Assembly: GCA_945787795.1 (NCBI GenBank) | Contig: CALZJD010000005.1 | Location: 1-40,965, forward strand | Length of the DNA: 40,965 nt | Source of the DNA: Thermodesulfovibrionia bacterium | Lineage (GTDB): Bacteria; Nitrospirota; Thermodesulfovibrionia; UBA6902 | Reading direction: 5' to 3' | Part shown: in pieces, positions 34,016 to 40,965 of the stretch | How positions within the stretch are numbered: the stretch's first letter is position 1 | How the letters are laid out: every line of letters begins with the position of its first letter | Made by a program: the position numbers and the translations under genes | The notes under the pieces: model-generated | What the model was told of the DNA's origin: nothing | Database searches by the model: none | The model's input: only the letters and a program-made list of their open reading frames with translations

Positions 34016-34744
34016 TCAGGACCATACCTGCGTTTCCAGGTATAAGCGCAGGGCTGTAGCAGTACGAAACTTCTTGAGAATAAGTGAACGTTTAAGACCA
34101 CAGCAGATTTCTTTCACCTCCCGGGGCTGTTTACTGTATCGAGCCCGGCCGCCCAGCGCATCATAGAAGATTCTGATAAGATCGCATATGTCATCGTTCA
34201 TATTTTCCCTGCGCGCTCTACCCCAGTGAAAAAAGTCGAGCAGCTTAAGCTCATATGATAATCCATGCCTGCGCATAATAATATTTTCTGGATGCAGGTC
34301 ACCATGATATTCTCCAAAACGGTGCATGCACTCCAGACTTTCGCTCAGCGCGTGCAGCAGATGAATCCCCTGAAAGATATGCAGTCTCTTTCCCGGAAGA
34401 CGGGACAAATAGTCTGACAGGAGTTCACCTTCAACATATTCCGAAATTAAAATGGTAAGGGGATTTTTTTTATATGTTATAGTTTCACGTGTATGATATT
34501 GAATTACTGAAGGACATTCTCTCAGGGCATACAGTTTCCTTGCATAAGCATCAGATGCCCTGTTTTTTGGATTACGCTCGGGAAAGAACAGCTTGGCTGC
34601 ACGTTCAATATTAGTACCCAATTCCCTTATATTGTAAACTTCACCCTCCCATCCGCTGCCAAGCCTGGATATTACCTCATATTTCCTTGCCAGAATACGG
34701 CCGGGCTCCAGATTGAAAGATTCTTTGATTGTTTTCTTATTCAT
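34016..34744 (-). CDS. Small protein-kinase-fold protein
   Basis: 242 residues with a minimal kinase fold. The glycine-rich loop is R-L-G-S-G-W-E-G-E-V-Y, the likely Lys is in A-A-K-L-F-F-P-E, and the catalytic loop reads Y-H-G-D-L-H-P-E-N-I-I. Where D-F-G is expected the sequence is L-L-D-F-F-H-W-G: the Asp stays, the Gly is replaced. It could be a Ser/Thr kinase or a small-molecule phosphotransferase. No membrane segment or sensor domain is seen. It converges on ctaB with a 27-bp gap and appears to be a single-gene unit. Confidence 0.8.
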   Translation of the reverse strand: MNKKTIKESFNLEPGRILARKYEVISRLGSGWEGEVYNIRELGTNIERAAKLFFPERNPKNRASDAYARKLYALRECPSVIQYHTRETITYKKNPLTILISEYVEGELLSDYLSRLPGKRLHIFQGIHLLHALSESLECMHRFGEYHGDLHPENIIMRRHGLSYELKLLDFFHWGRARRENMNDDICDLIRIFYDALGGRARYSKQPREVKEICCGLKRSLILKKFRTATALRLYLETQVWS

Positions 34745-34951
34745 GTAAGATCTTGCATCACCTGTAAGGTTAATTCATTATATGCAACATACATGAATGA
34801 TTGATGTTACGGTGATCTTTTTTATTCACTCTTCCATCAATAACAGCATAATCATTTAATCAGATTCTGCAAGAGATTCAGAAAAGGATTCCCCCTGCCT
34901 GCATTAAATAATCCCGAATCCTGAGACCTCTCTTATTTGAAATCATTTGGT

Positions 34952-35353
34952 TCATGTGACTTTCACAACAGCCTCGCCCTCAACAACAATCAGTCCCTCA
35001 GTGTTGATGCAAAGGGTGCGCAACGTGACTATCGGTTTGTCCGCTCTAATTTTTACTATTTCTACCGAGGCGGTGACTTGTTCCCCAATCAAAACAGGTC
35101 CTTTGAAACGCAGGCTTTGTCCTAAGTAGATAGATCCCTTTCCTGGAAGTTTAACGCCCACAAGCGCCGAGAACAGACTGGCAATGAGCATTCCATGTAC
35201 GATTCGTTGACCAAAGACAGATTCTTCTGCAAAACTTTGGTCCAGGTGAATCGGATTGGTATCTGCAGAAAGGTTGGCAAACTGATTGACATCCTCTTCG
35301 GTAAACGCTCTACTCAGCGAGGCCCTGTCTCCAACTTTTAAAGTATGTATCAT
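34952..35353 (-). CDS. MaoC-like (R)-specific enoyl-CoA hydratase
   Basis: 133 residues with a single hot-dog fold. V-G-D-R-A-S-L-S-R-A-F-T-E-E-D-V opens the domain. The hydratase motif is S-A-D-T-N-P-I-H-L-D, with the catalytic Asp and His, followed by F-G-Q-R-I-V-H-G-M-L. Members hydrate (2E)-enoyl-CoA to (3R)-hydroxyacyl-CoA, feeding polyhydroxyalkanoate or fatty acid metabolism. The start M-I-H-T-L-K was chosen because the domain begins right after it; an ATG 15 bp upstream is also open. Confidence 0.88.
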   Translation of the reverse strand: MIHTLKVGDRASLSRAFTEEDVNQFANLSADTNPIHLDQSFAEESVFGQRIVHGMLIASLFSALVGVKLPGKGSIYLGQSLRFKGPVLIGEQVTASVEIVKIRADKPIVTLRTLCINTEGLIVVEGEAVVKVT

Positions 35354-35417
35354 GTCAAGGCATCTCAAATTATGAAAAATTGATTTTTAGTAATGGATAT
35401 AGTTTCAGGGGGATTTT

Positions 35418-35834
35418 TCATTCATCTTTTGACTGTCTGCCTTTTCCTTCCAGATAAGCACGCCATGGTATCCAGTAGTATTTTTCCCATCCCTGATTCG
35501 CGTCATCAAAGTCATGGTCCGGCACATTTACGTGGACAAGTTCAATGCGACAATTTTCTCCCTCAGGCCAGAAAGTCAGGATGAGCGTTGAATCAAGGTC
35601 TTCAGACTTCCAGTGTGCTGCACGCCATGACTGGACAATCAGCCGGCCGGGGATAACATGCAACATCTTCCCCAGAAGCATCTTATTGAAGGCATGAAAC
35701 TCAGCGCCGGCTTCCCTGCTGATCTGTACAGGTGAACCGGTAATCTCACCGTGGATTTTGGCGTCCAGATACATATCATATAGCTGTTCTGCCGGGCCAT
35801 GAAGAATGACTGTCTGCTGAATGATACGAGGCAT
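35418..35834 (-). CDS. SRPBCC / AHSA1-like protein
   Basis: 138 residues. The pattern I-I-Q-Q-T-V-I-L-H-G-P-A-E-Q-L-Y-D-M-Y near the start, G-K-M-L-H-V-I-P-G-R-L-I-V-Q-S-W in the middle, and a final helix with W-E-K-Y-Y-W-I-P-W match the START-like SRPBCC fold related to Aha1. These bind hydrophobic ligands or act as stress-related proteins; no specific role can be assigned. AGGAGG lies 11 nt before the ATG. It is the upstream neighbour of the MaoC-like gene, 64 bp away, and possibly co-transcribed. Confidence 0.82.
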   Translation of the reverse strand: MPRIIQQTVILHGPAEQLYDMYLDAKIHGEITGSPVQISREAGAEFHAFNKMLLGKMLHVIPGRLIVQSWRAAHWKSEDLDSTLILTFWPEGENCRIELVHVNVPDHDFDDANQGWEKYYWIPWRAYLEGKGRQSKDE

Positions 35835-36041
35835 ATGTGTAAAGTCCTCCTGATTATAAAAATGCTATTCTTTTGGAAACTGAAAAGATATGATTTAAAT
35901 CATACACGTTAGACGGATGACCGTATCTGTTCTTTGGGCAGGGTCGCTTCAATACTTTTAACGGGTAACTCCTGCAAGCCATTTTAAAGTATAAACCTGC
36001 CGGACTACCACTAATTACTGAAATTGGAAGGAATCCGCTAT

Positions 36042-36070
36042 ATTCTATCGAAGTTCAACGTCGATAGAAT
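36042..36070. promoter_or_regulatory. 14-bp-arm palindrome (TATCGAAGTT type)
   Basis: ATTCTATCGAAGTT, one centre base, then AACGTCGATAGAAT: 14-bp arms with a single mismatch. It shares TATCGAAGTT and the inverse half with the palindrome at 21,903. It lies about 20 bp before a GAGGAG ribosome site and the small membrane protein gene, a natural place for an operator. Confidence 0.55.
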
Positions 36071-36108
36071 ATGTTTAATTGCTTTTTGAGGAGTTGTAAT
36101 GTGTCTCT

Positions 36109-36477
36109 TTGATATATAAGAGCAGAAACAGGGAGGTTTTGAAAAATTATAATCCGGAAATTATAATATTAAAACAAATGGCAATGCATAAAAGGGGTGA
36201 TACACAGATTAAGCGTGAGTTCTGGCTTCGCCAGGGACGTCAGTTTCTGGCTATAGCGGTAGCGCTCTTTTTTGTTATATTGATGGCCGTACTCTATAAA
36301 CGCAATGATCTGGTGGGAGAATTCTCAAAAAATGCTCTTGTGGCAGGGCAGCTTTCAGTAATAATTGCATTTATCGGTTTTACCGCATTTAACTGGAGAT
36401 GCCCCTCATGTAAAAAATATCTTGGCAGTGATATTAATAAGCGTGCATGCAGGCATTGCAATAGCAGATTAAGATAA
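36109..36477 (+). CDS. Small membrane protein with C-terminal zinc ribbon
   Basis: Up to 122 residues. Two hydrophobic segments (about 45-64 and 79-97) are followed by a zinc ribbon C-P-S-C-K-K-Y-L, then C-R-H-C-N-S-R-L at the very end. The frame opens with a TTG at 36,109. An ATG at 36,178 gives about 99 residues, but neither has a good ribosome site. The strong GAGGAG at 36,089 serves an ATG at 36,099 that is one base out of frame and stops after six codons. Either that is a leader peptide or the 5' end has a frameshift. The family is not recognised. Confidence 0.65.
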   Translation: MIYKSRNREVLKNYNPEIIILKQMAMHKRGDTQIKREFWLRQGRQFLAIAVALFFVILMAVLYKRNDLVGEFSKNALVAGQLSVIIAFIGFTAFNWRCPSCKKYLGSDINKRACRHCNSRLR

Positions 36478-36486
36478 TAGATCTGC

Positions 36487-36959
36487 ATGGGGCGCTGCCC
36501 CAAACCCCGGTTCATTCTTTTGTGCGGCCAAAAGAACGGAACCAAGAAAAGGCCGCCCCAGCACCGATTTCTTCACGGTTCTTTACACAAGCTCGGGGAA
36601 TTAATTGAAACTCCCCTCGGTCAGACACCAATTAATTCTATTCCCTCAACAAGCCAAGAACCTAAAATCGCTGAAAGGGGAAGTCAAATCCCCCCTGACC
36701 CCCCTTTTCTAAAGGGGGGACTTCGAGAACATATTCATTAATGTATCTTTAGATTTTTTTAATTCCCCTTTAGCGAGTTTAGGTGATGAAGGGAGCTGGA
36801 GGGATAAGAATTTGTTTGTGTCTGACCGAAGGGAGTTTAAACAAATTCCCCGGAAGCGGACTGAAGAGCCGTTTAAAACTCGGTATTGGGGCGCCTTCTT
36901 TTGGTTCCGTTTTCTTGGGCGTGCAAGAAAATGAACCGGGGTTTGGGGCAGCGCCCCAT
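36487..36959. repeat. 473-bp hairpin-like (MITE-type) repeat element
   Basis: The two halves (36,487 to about 36,682 and about 36,762 to 36,959) are inverted copies of each other. The outer 30 bp, starting ATGGGGCGCTGCCCC, are perfectly complementary. The rest of the roughly 196-bp arms is imperfectly so. The 80-bp centre contains its own C-run/G-run hairpin (CCCCCCTTTTCTAAAGGGGGG, with one stem base extra). No transposase frame is present; the open frames inside are by-products of the repeat. It resembles a non-autonomous mobile element or a large RNA hairpin. No clear target duplication was found. The remaining bases up to 37,195 contain no gene. Confidence 0.75.
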
Positions 36960-36994
36960 GGTAATAAATCAATAACTCATTTTGAAACCATGAG

Positions 36995-37015
36995 ATTCTG
37001 AAATAAATTCAGAAT
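36995..37015. repeat. Short ATTCTGAA / TTCAGAAT hairpin
   Basis: Perfect 8-bp stem with a 5-base loop, followed by GACAC. It resembles the AGAATGACA end of the REP-like elements at 21,315 and 29,732. Confidence 0.5.
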
Positions 37016-37052
37016 GACACTGAAGCCATATGCCGAATTGTCGGACAGTCTC

Positions 37053-37073
37053 CTTGCTGCGGGGGAGTTCATT
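37053..37073 (+). repeat. Dispersed 21-bp repeat, copy 1
   Basis: CTTGCTGCGGGG, one variable base, AGTTCATT. The same sequence with one difference is found at 40,612-40,632. Here the left hairpin arm is degenerate. Confidence 0.5.
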
Positions 37074-37195
37074 TGACAAAAATTTAATGAATAGCGAATA
37101 TGTAATAGCGAATTCATGGCAGCAATGCAGCATGGTGATGCAGCTGTATGCCGGCCATATACATCTATGGTAATCTCTACAACAGGAGATATGTT

Positions 37196-38278
37196 ATGGT
37201 GAAATTATTTCACAAGGTTTCAAAAAAGGCAGGACTTATGCCCGGCTCGCCTGTATTTGTGGGAGAACAAAAGGCTGATGAGGTAAGAATTACAGTCATC
37301 GACTATGATACGGAACACTATGAAGTCAAAGAACTGGATAATGTCGAGGAGTGCTGCCCCTTTAAAGAACAGCAGACCGTAACGTGGATCAATATTGACG
37401 GCCTTCATGAGATCGAGGTGATACAGGAACTGGGTAAGTGCTACGGCTGGCATCCGCTTATAGTTGAAGATATCCTGAATACCCATCAGCGCACCAAAAT
37501 GGACATATTTGATGATCATATTTTCATGGCACTTAAAATGCTCATGTATAACAGCAGGGAAAAAAGCCTGGGCGCAGAACAGTTAAGCCTCATCATGGGG
37601 GGAAATTATGTTATCACCTTTCAGGAAATACAGGGGGATATCTTTGACCCGGTTCGGAAGAGAATAGAAACCAGCAAGGGTAAAATCAGAAAAATGGGGG
37701 CCGATTACCTTGCGTATACAATAGTCGATGCAGTCGTGGACAATTACTTCACGGTCCTTGAAAACATAGGGGATGAAATTGAGGACATGGAAGAGGAACT
37801 GGTGTCTAACCCTTCTCCCGATACATTGCAGCGAATTCACGATCTGAAAAGAGAAATGATATTTATTCGTAAATCAGTCTGGCCGCTGAGAGAGATCATT
37901 AGCGGTTTGCAGCGCGAAGAAACGCCGTTGATACAGGAGTCGACCACTATATACCTCCGGGACCTCTATGATCATACGATTTCGGTAATAGATACGGTGG
38001 AGACGTTCAGGGACATGATATCGGGCATGCTTGATGTCTACCTTTCGAGCATCAGCAACAGGATGAATGAAGTAATGAAGGTCTTAACGATCTTTGCGGT
38101 AATCTTTATACCCTTAACGTTTATTGCCGGCATTTACGGGATGAACTTCAATCCGGAAAAAAGCCCTTTTAATATGCCCGAGCTGAACTGGTATCTGGGT
38201 TATCCGTTTGCCCTCGGCCTGATGGTGATTGTTGGAGTTGTGATGCTGTTTTATTTCAAACGAAAGAACTGGATGTAG
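37196..38278 (+). CDS. corA: CorA-type magnesium/cobalt transporter
   Basis: 360 residues from the ATG at 37,196, chosen because AGGAG lies 7 nt upstream; an earlier in-frame ATG at 37,148 has no such site. A large cytoplasmic N-terminal domain is followed by a long helix and two membrane segments at the C-terminus. The diagnostic Y-G-M-N-F loop sits between the segments, and the protein ends with the basic K-R-K-N-W-M. CorA pentamers conduct Mg2+ inward. The gene stands alone between repeat DNA and a convergent channel gene. Confidence 0.93.
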   Translation: MVKLFHKVSKKAGLMPGSPVFVGEQKADEVRITVIDYDTEHYEVKELDNVEECCPFKEQQTVTWINIDGLHEIEVIQELGKCYGWHPLIVEDILNTHQRTKMDIFDDHIFMALKMLMYNSREKSLGAEQLSLIMGGNYVITFQEIQGDIFDPVRKRIETSKGKIRKMGADYLAYTIVDAVVDNYFTVLENIGDEIEDMEEELVSNPSPDTLQRIHDLKREMIFIRKSVWPLREIISGLQREETPLIQESTTIYLRDLYDHTISVIDTVETFRDMISGMLDVYLSSISNRMNEVMKVLTIFAVIFIPLTFIAGIYGMNFNPEKSPFNMPELNWYLGYPFALGLMVIVGVVMLFYFKRKNWM

Positions 38279-38319
38279 GAAACAGCTGCCCCCGGGCTTA
38301 TACAGCAGGCGACAGTCCG

Positions 38320-39093
38320 TTATTCCGTGCCTGATTCATCCTGCTGGTTCAAGACCCGCACATCGAGAGGCTTCAGCGTATCAAGGTGGACATCTCTCTG
38401 AGGAAATGCAATGATGATACCTGCCTCGCGGAAGAGGTTGTCAATGCGGAAACGTAAATCGCTTTCTATCATTCTCCGGTCCATAACCCGCTGTATGCGT
38501 ACCCAGAAATAGAGATCGAACACCAGAGAATTGTCTCCAAAATCACTGAAGAGAACAAACGGTTCCGGGGAATCCATAACTTTTTTATGCTCTTTTGCAG
38601 CCAGTAGCGTCAACTTCTTCACCTGCCGGGTATCTGATCCGTATATTACTCCCACCGTAATCTGCGCGCGGATCTCATGATCGGCAAGGGTCCAGTTAAC
38701 AATATTCTTTTCCAGAAAACTGCTGTTGGGAACAAGGATGTGCATATTGCCCGGGGTCCTGACGCGGGTACATCGCGTCCCGATATCCTCTACGATGCCG
38801 TAATTGTTGTCCACTTCAATAACATCGCCGATCTTGACCGGCCGCTCTACCATAAGAATAAAACCGCTTATGAAATTGTTGATCAGGTTCTGGGCGCCGA
38901 ACCCGACACCAATAGCAATCGCGCCGCCAAAAAGCGTAAAAACCGTTAAGGGTATATTGACGGTCCGTAGTGCAAAGAGGATGATGAACAGGAGGGCAAC
39001 ATAGTACAGCACCTTCTCAACTGCCGCTGCTGCTGTCTGGTCCAGATGTGTGGCTGTTAACAAACGTACGTTCATTAATGACCCACAATTCAA
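38320..39093 (-). CDS. MscS-type mechanosensitive channel, C-terminal part (frame-separated)
   Basis: Contains the MscS core. Two hydrophobic segments are followed by the pore helix F-G-G-A-I-A-I-G-V-G-F-G-A-Q-N-L-I-N-N-F and the beta domain E-R-P-V-K-I-G-D-V-I-E-V. A cytoplasmic mixed domain extends to about residue 240. It begins inside the upstream frame, has no ribosome site, and starts abruptly at L-L-T-A-T-H-L-D-Q-T-A-A-A-A-V. In homologues this follows further membrane helices and is joined to the large periplasmic N-terminal region. It is read here as the downstream half of one broken gene. Confidence 0.75.
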   Translation of the reverse strand: MNCGSLMNVRLLTATHLDQTAAAAVEKVLYYVALLFIILFALRTVNIPLTVFTLFGGAIAIGVGFGAQNLINNFISGFILMVERPVKIGDVIEVDNNYGIVEDIGTRCTRVRTPGNMHILVPNSSFLEKNIVNWTLADHEIRAQITVGVIYGSDTRQVKKLTLLAAKEHKKVMDSPEPFVLFSDFGDNSLVFDLYFWVRIQRVMDRRMIESDLRFRIDNLFREAGIIIAFPQRDVHLDTLKPLDVRVLNQQDESGTE

Positions 39094-40540
39094 ATTCCCA
39101 TAATTTCAATATATTGTTCCACAGACCCTCGAGTTTGCCCTTTAAGGGGACGGTTCTCCGCTTTGAATCAATTTCACTGATCAGGCGCTGCTGCAGTTCT
39201 CTTGCCTCGAGGACCAGAGAGAGAAATTCCAGGTCACGGTCGCTGGACGTGCGAAGGGCGTTCATCTGCGTTTCCGCATTCTCTTTTAAAACAGGATCGG
39301 CCCCTTCTTCAGACAGCTGTTTTTCTACAGCTGTCATTTGCGACTGCAGTTTGTTCTGACGGGCCTGAACGACACGCACTCCTGCTTCCACGCTTTTTAT
39401 AAACGAAGCTGCCTCATCCTTCCAGAGCTTCAGTTCACCGTAGTCAAGGTCGGGACTCAGGAGGGCATAACGCCGCTGCCATAGCTGTTCTTGCAGATTC
39501 AACATCTGGTTAATGATTTCAGTCTGTTCCAGTACACTCTGATATGTACCTCGCCAGGCCTCCCGTGCTTTAAGGTAAGATGAGGCCCTGGCCCTGATCT
39601 CGACTCCGGCCCCCTGCGAGGCTTCATACTGTTTCTGGGCTTCCAGCCACTTACTCTCCACTTCCTCCTGCTCCTGCATAAGAACCGAGATACGATCGCG
39701 GAGGTCATTCCGTTTCCCATTTATTTTAGCGAGATGATTATTCAGGTCTTCCTGATCAAATGCGAGATGTGCCTTAATCCAGTCAGCGTCTTTTTGCGCA
39801 AGCTTCTTTTTTAATTGTGCAAGGGTTATGAGTGTATCTGTATTTTCGCGTGATATTTTCTGGAATCGAAGATTGCCCTGGGCAAGCTCCTCTTCAATTT
39901 TTGCTGTTGCATATTTCCAGTTCAACAGCAGAAGGTCCTTACCTTTTTTTTCGGAATCAATCTGTTCTTTGATACCGCGCAGTTTCTGGCTGATGAGTTC
40001 ATGCCTGGTTTGTGCATCCTCGAGACTTCTTTTTATGAATTTCAGGGTCGCATTTGCCGTTAGTTCCTCCTGGTCGGCTGCAGTCAATTTATCAAGAACA
40101 GGATCAAATACGCTTAGTGAATACGGAGGGGCATCGGTGACCGAGCGGTCATGTTCGGCATCGGACATCCTGCGCAGGTTTTCTTCTTCTTTTTTTAAAG
40201 ATGCCCTCCTGTTCAGCGACGTGATGAGACGCTGATAAACAGCCTCAAGACTCCGGAGTACCGCGTTTCTTTCTTTTATGTCATTCAGCGGCACGTCAGG
40301 TTTCCGGTCTGCCCGGCCCTTCCCGTCAGCTTCAGATTCTTTTAATAATTCCCTGATGTCCTTTAATCTGTCTTGAACCTGGGATGACGGGTCTGTTTCG
40401 GCGGAGGAGAGTTCTTTTATAATTAATGTTGATCCATTCTCTTGAGCATGGCTGCGGTCCGGAGAGATGAAAATACAGGCGGTCAGAGAAATGGTGATTA
40501 ATAAAATGGATAGGATATGTTGACGTTCTGTCTGATTCAT
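39017..40540 (-). CDS. MscS-type channel, N-terminal periplasmic coiled-coil part (frame-separated)
   Basis: About 507 residues from the ATG at 40,540. The frame also opens at 40,576, but M-N-Q-T-E-R precedes the signal peptide directly. A signal peptide (hydrophobic I-L-L-I-T-I-S-L-T-A-C) is followed by several hundred residues of charged coiled coil, as in large MscK/YnaI-like channels. The end reads W-E-F-E-L-W-V-I-N-E-R-T, then an improbable tail S-G-P-D-S-S-S-G-S. The channel core continues in the other frame from about 39,060. A frameshift, probably with loss of about 40-60 codons around the first membrane helices, separates the two parts. Confidence 0.75.
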   Translation of the reverse strand: MNQTERQHILSILLITISLTACIFISPDRSHAQENGSTLIIKELSSAETDPSSQVQDRLKDIRELLKESEADGKGRADRKPDVPLNDIKERNAVLRSLEAVYQRLITSLNRRASLKKEEENLRRMSDAEHDRSVTDAPPYSLSVFDPVLDKLTAADQEELTANATLKFIKRSLEDAQTRHELISQKLRGIKEQIDSEKKGKDLLLLNWKYATAKIEEELAQGNLRFQKISRENTDTLITLAQLKKKLAQKDADWIKAHLAFDQEDLNNHLAKINGKRNDLRDRISVLMQEQEEVESKWLEAQKQYEASQGAGVEIRARASSYLKAREAWRGTYQSVLEQTEIINQMLNLQEQLWQRRYALLSPDLDYGELKLWKDEAASFIKSVEAGVRVVQARQNKLQSQMTAVEKQLSEEGADPVLKENAETQMNALRTSSDRDLEFLSLVLEARELQQRLISEIDSKRRTVPLKGKLEGLWNNILKLWEFELWVINERTFVNSHTSGPDSSSGS

Positions 40541-40601
40541 AATAAATATTTCTTCAAACTTTAAAATGACCCTCAAATTTTATTATTATCTTCGGGTTTA
40601 A

Positions 40602-40632
40602 TACCCCGTGGCTTGCTGCGGGGTAGTTCATT
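40602..40632 (+). repeat. Hairpin plus dispersed 21-bp repeat, copy 2
   Basis: TACCCCG and CGGGGTA form a 7-bp stem around TGGCTTGCTG. The segment from 40,612 matches 37,053-37,073 in 20 of 21 positions. It lies 20 bp after the stop of the minus-strand permease and may also act as a weak terminator for it. Confidence 0.5.
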
Positions 40633-40652
40633 CAGGGCAATCTTATAATATA

Positions 40653-40965
40653 TCATTCAATCAGAATTCTCTGCTGGGCTGAAACGAACAGAACATCATT
40701 CAGCTCAGGATGACGCAAGAAGAGTTCAATCCCTTTTTCCTTGAGGAGTTCATCAGTAAACCCTAATATAACAAGATCAGCCATGGAAGAACGTAATTCT
40801 ACAAGCTGGTCAAAGTTATCCCTATCATCGGTGGGAATGATCTTTATATTCTTTTCAGATATGGGGATGCGGCCTGCTGCAAGCATTTCCTTGAGCTTTA
40901 TCGTCTGTTCATTTGCCTGATCGCTGGGGAAAGCCGCAAACACGCTGATTTCTGCATGATGCCAA
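40653..40965 (-). CDS. C-terminal end of an SLC12-like amino acid / cation-chloride permease (partial)
   Basis: The frame is open to the right edge, so the N-terminal part lies outside the window. The visible 103 residues begin W-H-H-A-E-I-S-V-F-A-A-F-P, contain E-M-L-A-A-G-R-I-P near the middle, then S-S-M-A-D-L-V-I-L-G-F. This resembles the soluble C-terminal domain of bacterial SLC12-like permeases (A-D-L-V-x-L-G), a regulatory domain behind the transporter helices. With the membrane part out of view the assignment is tentative. Confidence 0.55.
   Translation of the reverse strand, partial: WHHAEISVFAAFPSDQANEQTIKLKEMLAAGRIPISEKNIKIIPTDDRDNFDQLVELRSSMADLVILGFTDELLKEKGIELFLRHPELNDVLFVSAQQRILIE

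Noticed and set aside
36487-37001. Open frames of 72-87 codons inside the inverted-repeat element
   Set aside because: They occur on both strands as mirror images of the same repeat, contain low-complexity Pro/Gly-rich stretches and have no ribosome sites.
39017-39093. The overlap of the two channel frames as a second recoding or selenocysteine site
   Set aside because: The frames are in different phases and the stop context offers no UGA at a catalytic residue, so a frameshift or deletion explains it.
1-40965. tRNA, rRNA, CRISPR array or prophage genes
   Set aside because: I saw no cloverleaf, ribosomal signature, spaced long repeats or phage structural genes on reading both strands, but a covariance-model scan could not be run.

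Overview
This 41-kb window looks like the chromosome of a Gram-negative bacterium. Supporting signs are an ABC-type polysaccharide export pair, several exported periplasmic enzymes, a two-component system, heme O synthase, FdhD and a selenocysteine-containing methionine sulfoxide reductase. Base composition is moderate and slightly AT-rich between genes. The gene set and the dispersed palindromic repeats fit Nitrospirota or a Desulfobacterota-like lineage best. That placement is inference; no rRNA or other phylogenetic marker is in the window.

Region 1 (about 1-19,884, all on the minus strand) is a surface-polysaccharide locus. It reads from a GT4 glycosyltransferase at 19,884 through GT2 enzymes, a radical SAM/SPASM protein, an alkaline-phosphatase-fold enzyme, the Wzm/Wzt-like ABC exporter pair and two large two-module glycosyltransferases. 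It ends with a membrane-TPR protein carrying a duplicated C-terminal module, and a HEAT-repeat protein. The locus is full of gene fossils: a collapsed nucleotidyltransferase/aminotransferase gene (2163-2571), a GT4 tail (4993-5160), a ruined GT2-GT4 gene (9029-9572) and a frameshifted SPASM domain (17,361-17,660). This points to repeated recombination and module exchange.

Region 2 (19,885-22,534) holds an AT-rich 645-bp spacer, fdhD, a small protein ending in LGCF, and small membrane or unknown ORFs with palindromic elements between them.

Region 3 (22,731-27,507) is a periplasmic stress module on the minus strand: an OmpR-type regulator and histidine kinase, then an exported spondin-domain protein, MsrB and MsrA. 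The MsrA frame is interrupted by one in-frame UGA exactly at the catalytic cysteine (G-U-F-W-G). A bacterial SECIS-like hairpin follows 13 nt downstream, so I read it as a selenoprotein. The space between the kinase and the spondin gene carries ten TTGAAC/GTTCAA hexamers in an 11/10-bp register, which looks like a binding array for an OmpR-family regulator.

Region 4 (27,618-32,910) encodes an apparent arginine to ornithine to proline to glutamate route. It has an arginine-dihydrolase-like guanidino hydrolase, a LOR/SDH-type (TIGR00300) ornithine cyclodeaminase-like protein, and a divergent bifunctional PutA. It resembles cyanobacterial AgrE/ArgZ split into two genes and placed next to putA.

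Region 5 (32,943-40,965) carries a cytochrome c remnant, heme O synthase, a small kinase-fold protein, a MaoC-like hydratase, an SRPBCC protein, a zinc-ribbon membrane protein, a 473-bp hairpin-like repeat element, CorA, a broken MscS-type channel and the C-terminal end of an SLC12-like permease that runs off the right edge.
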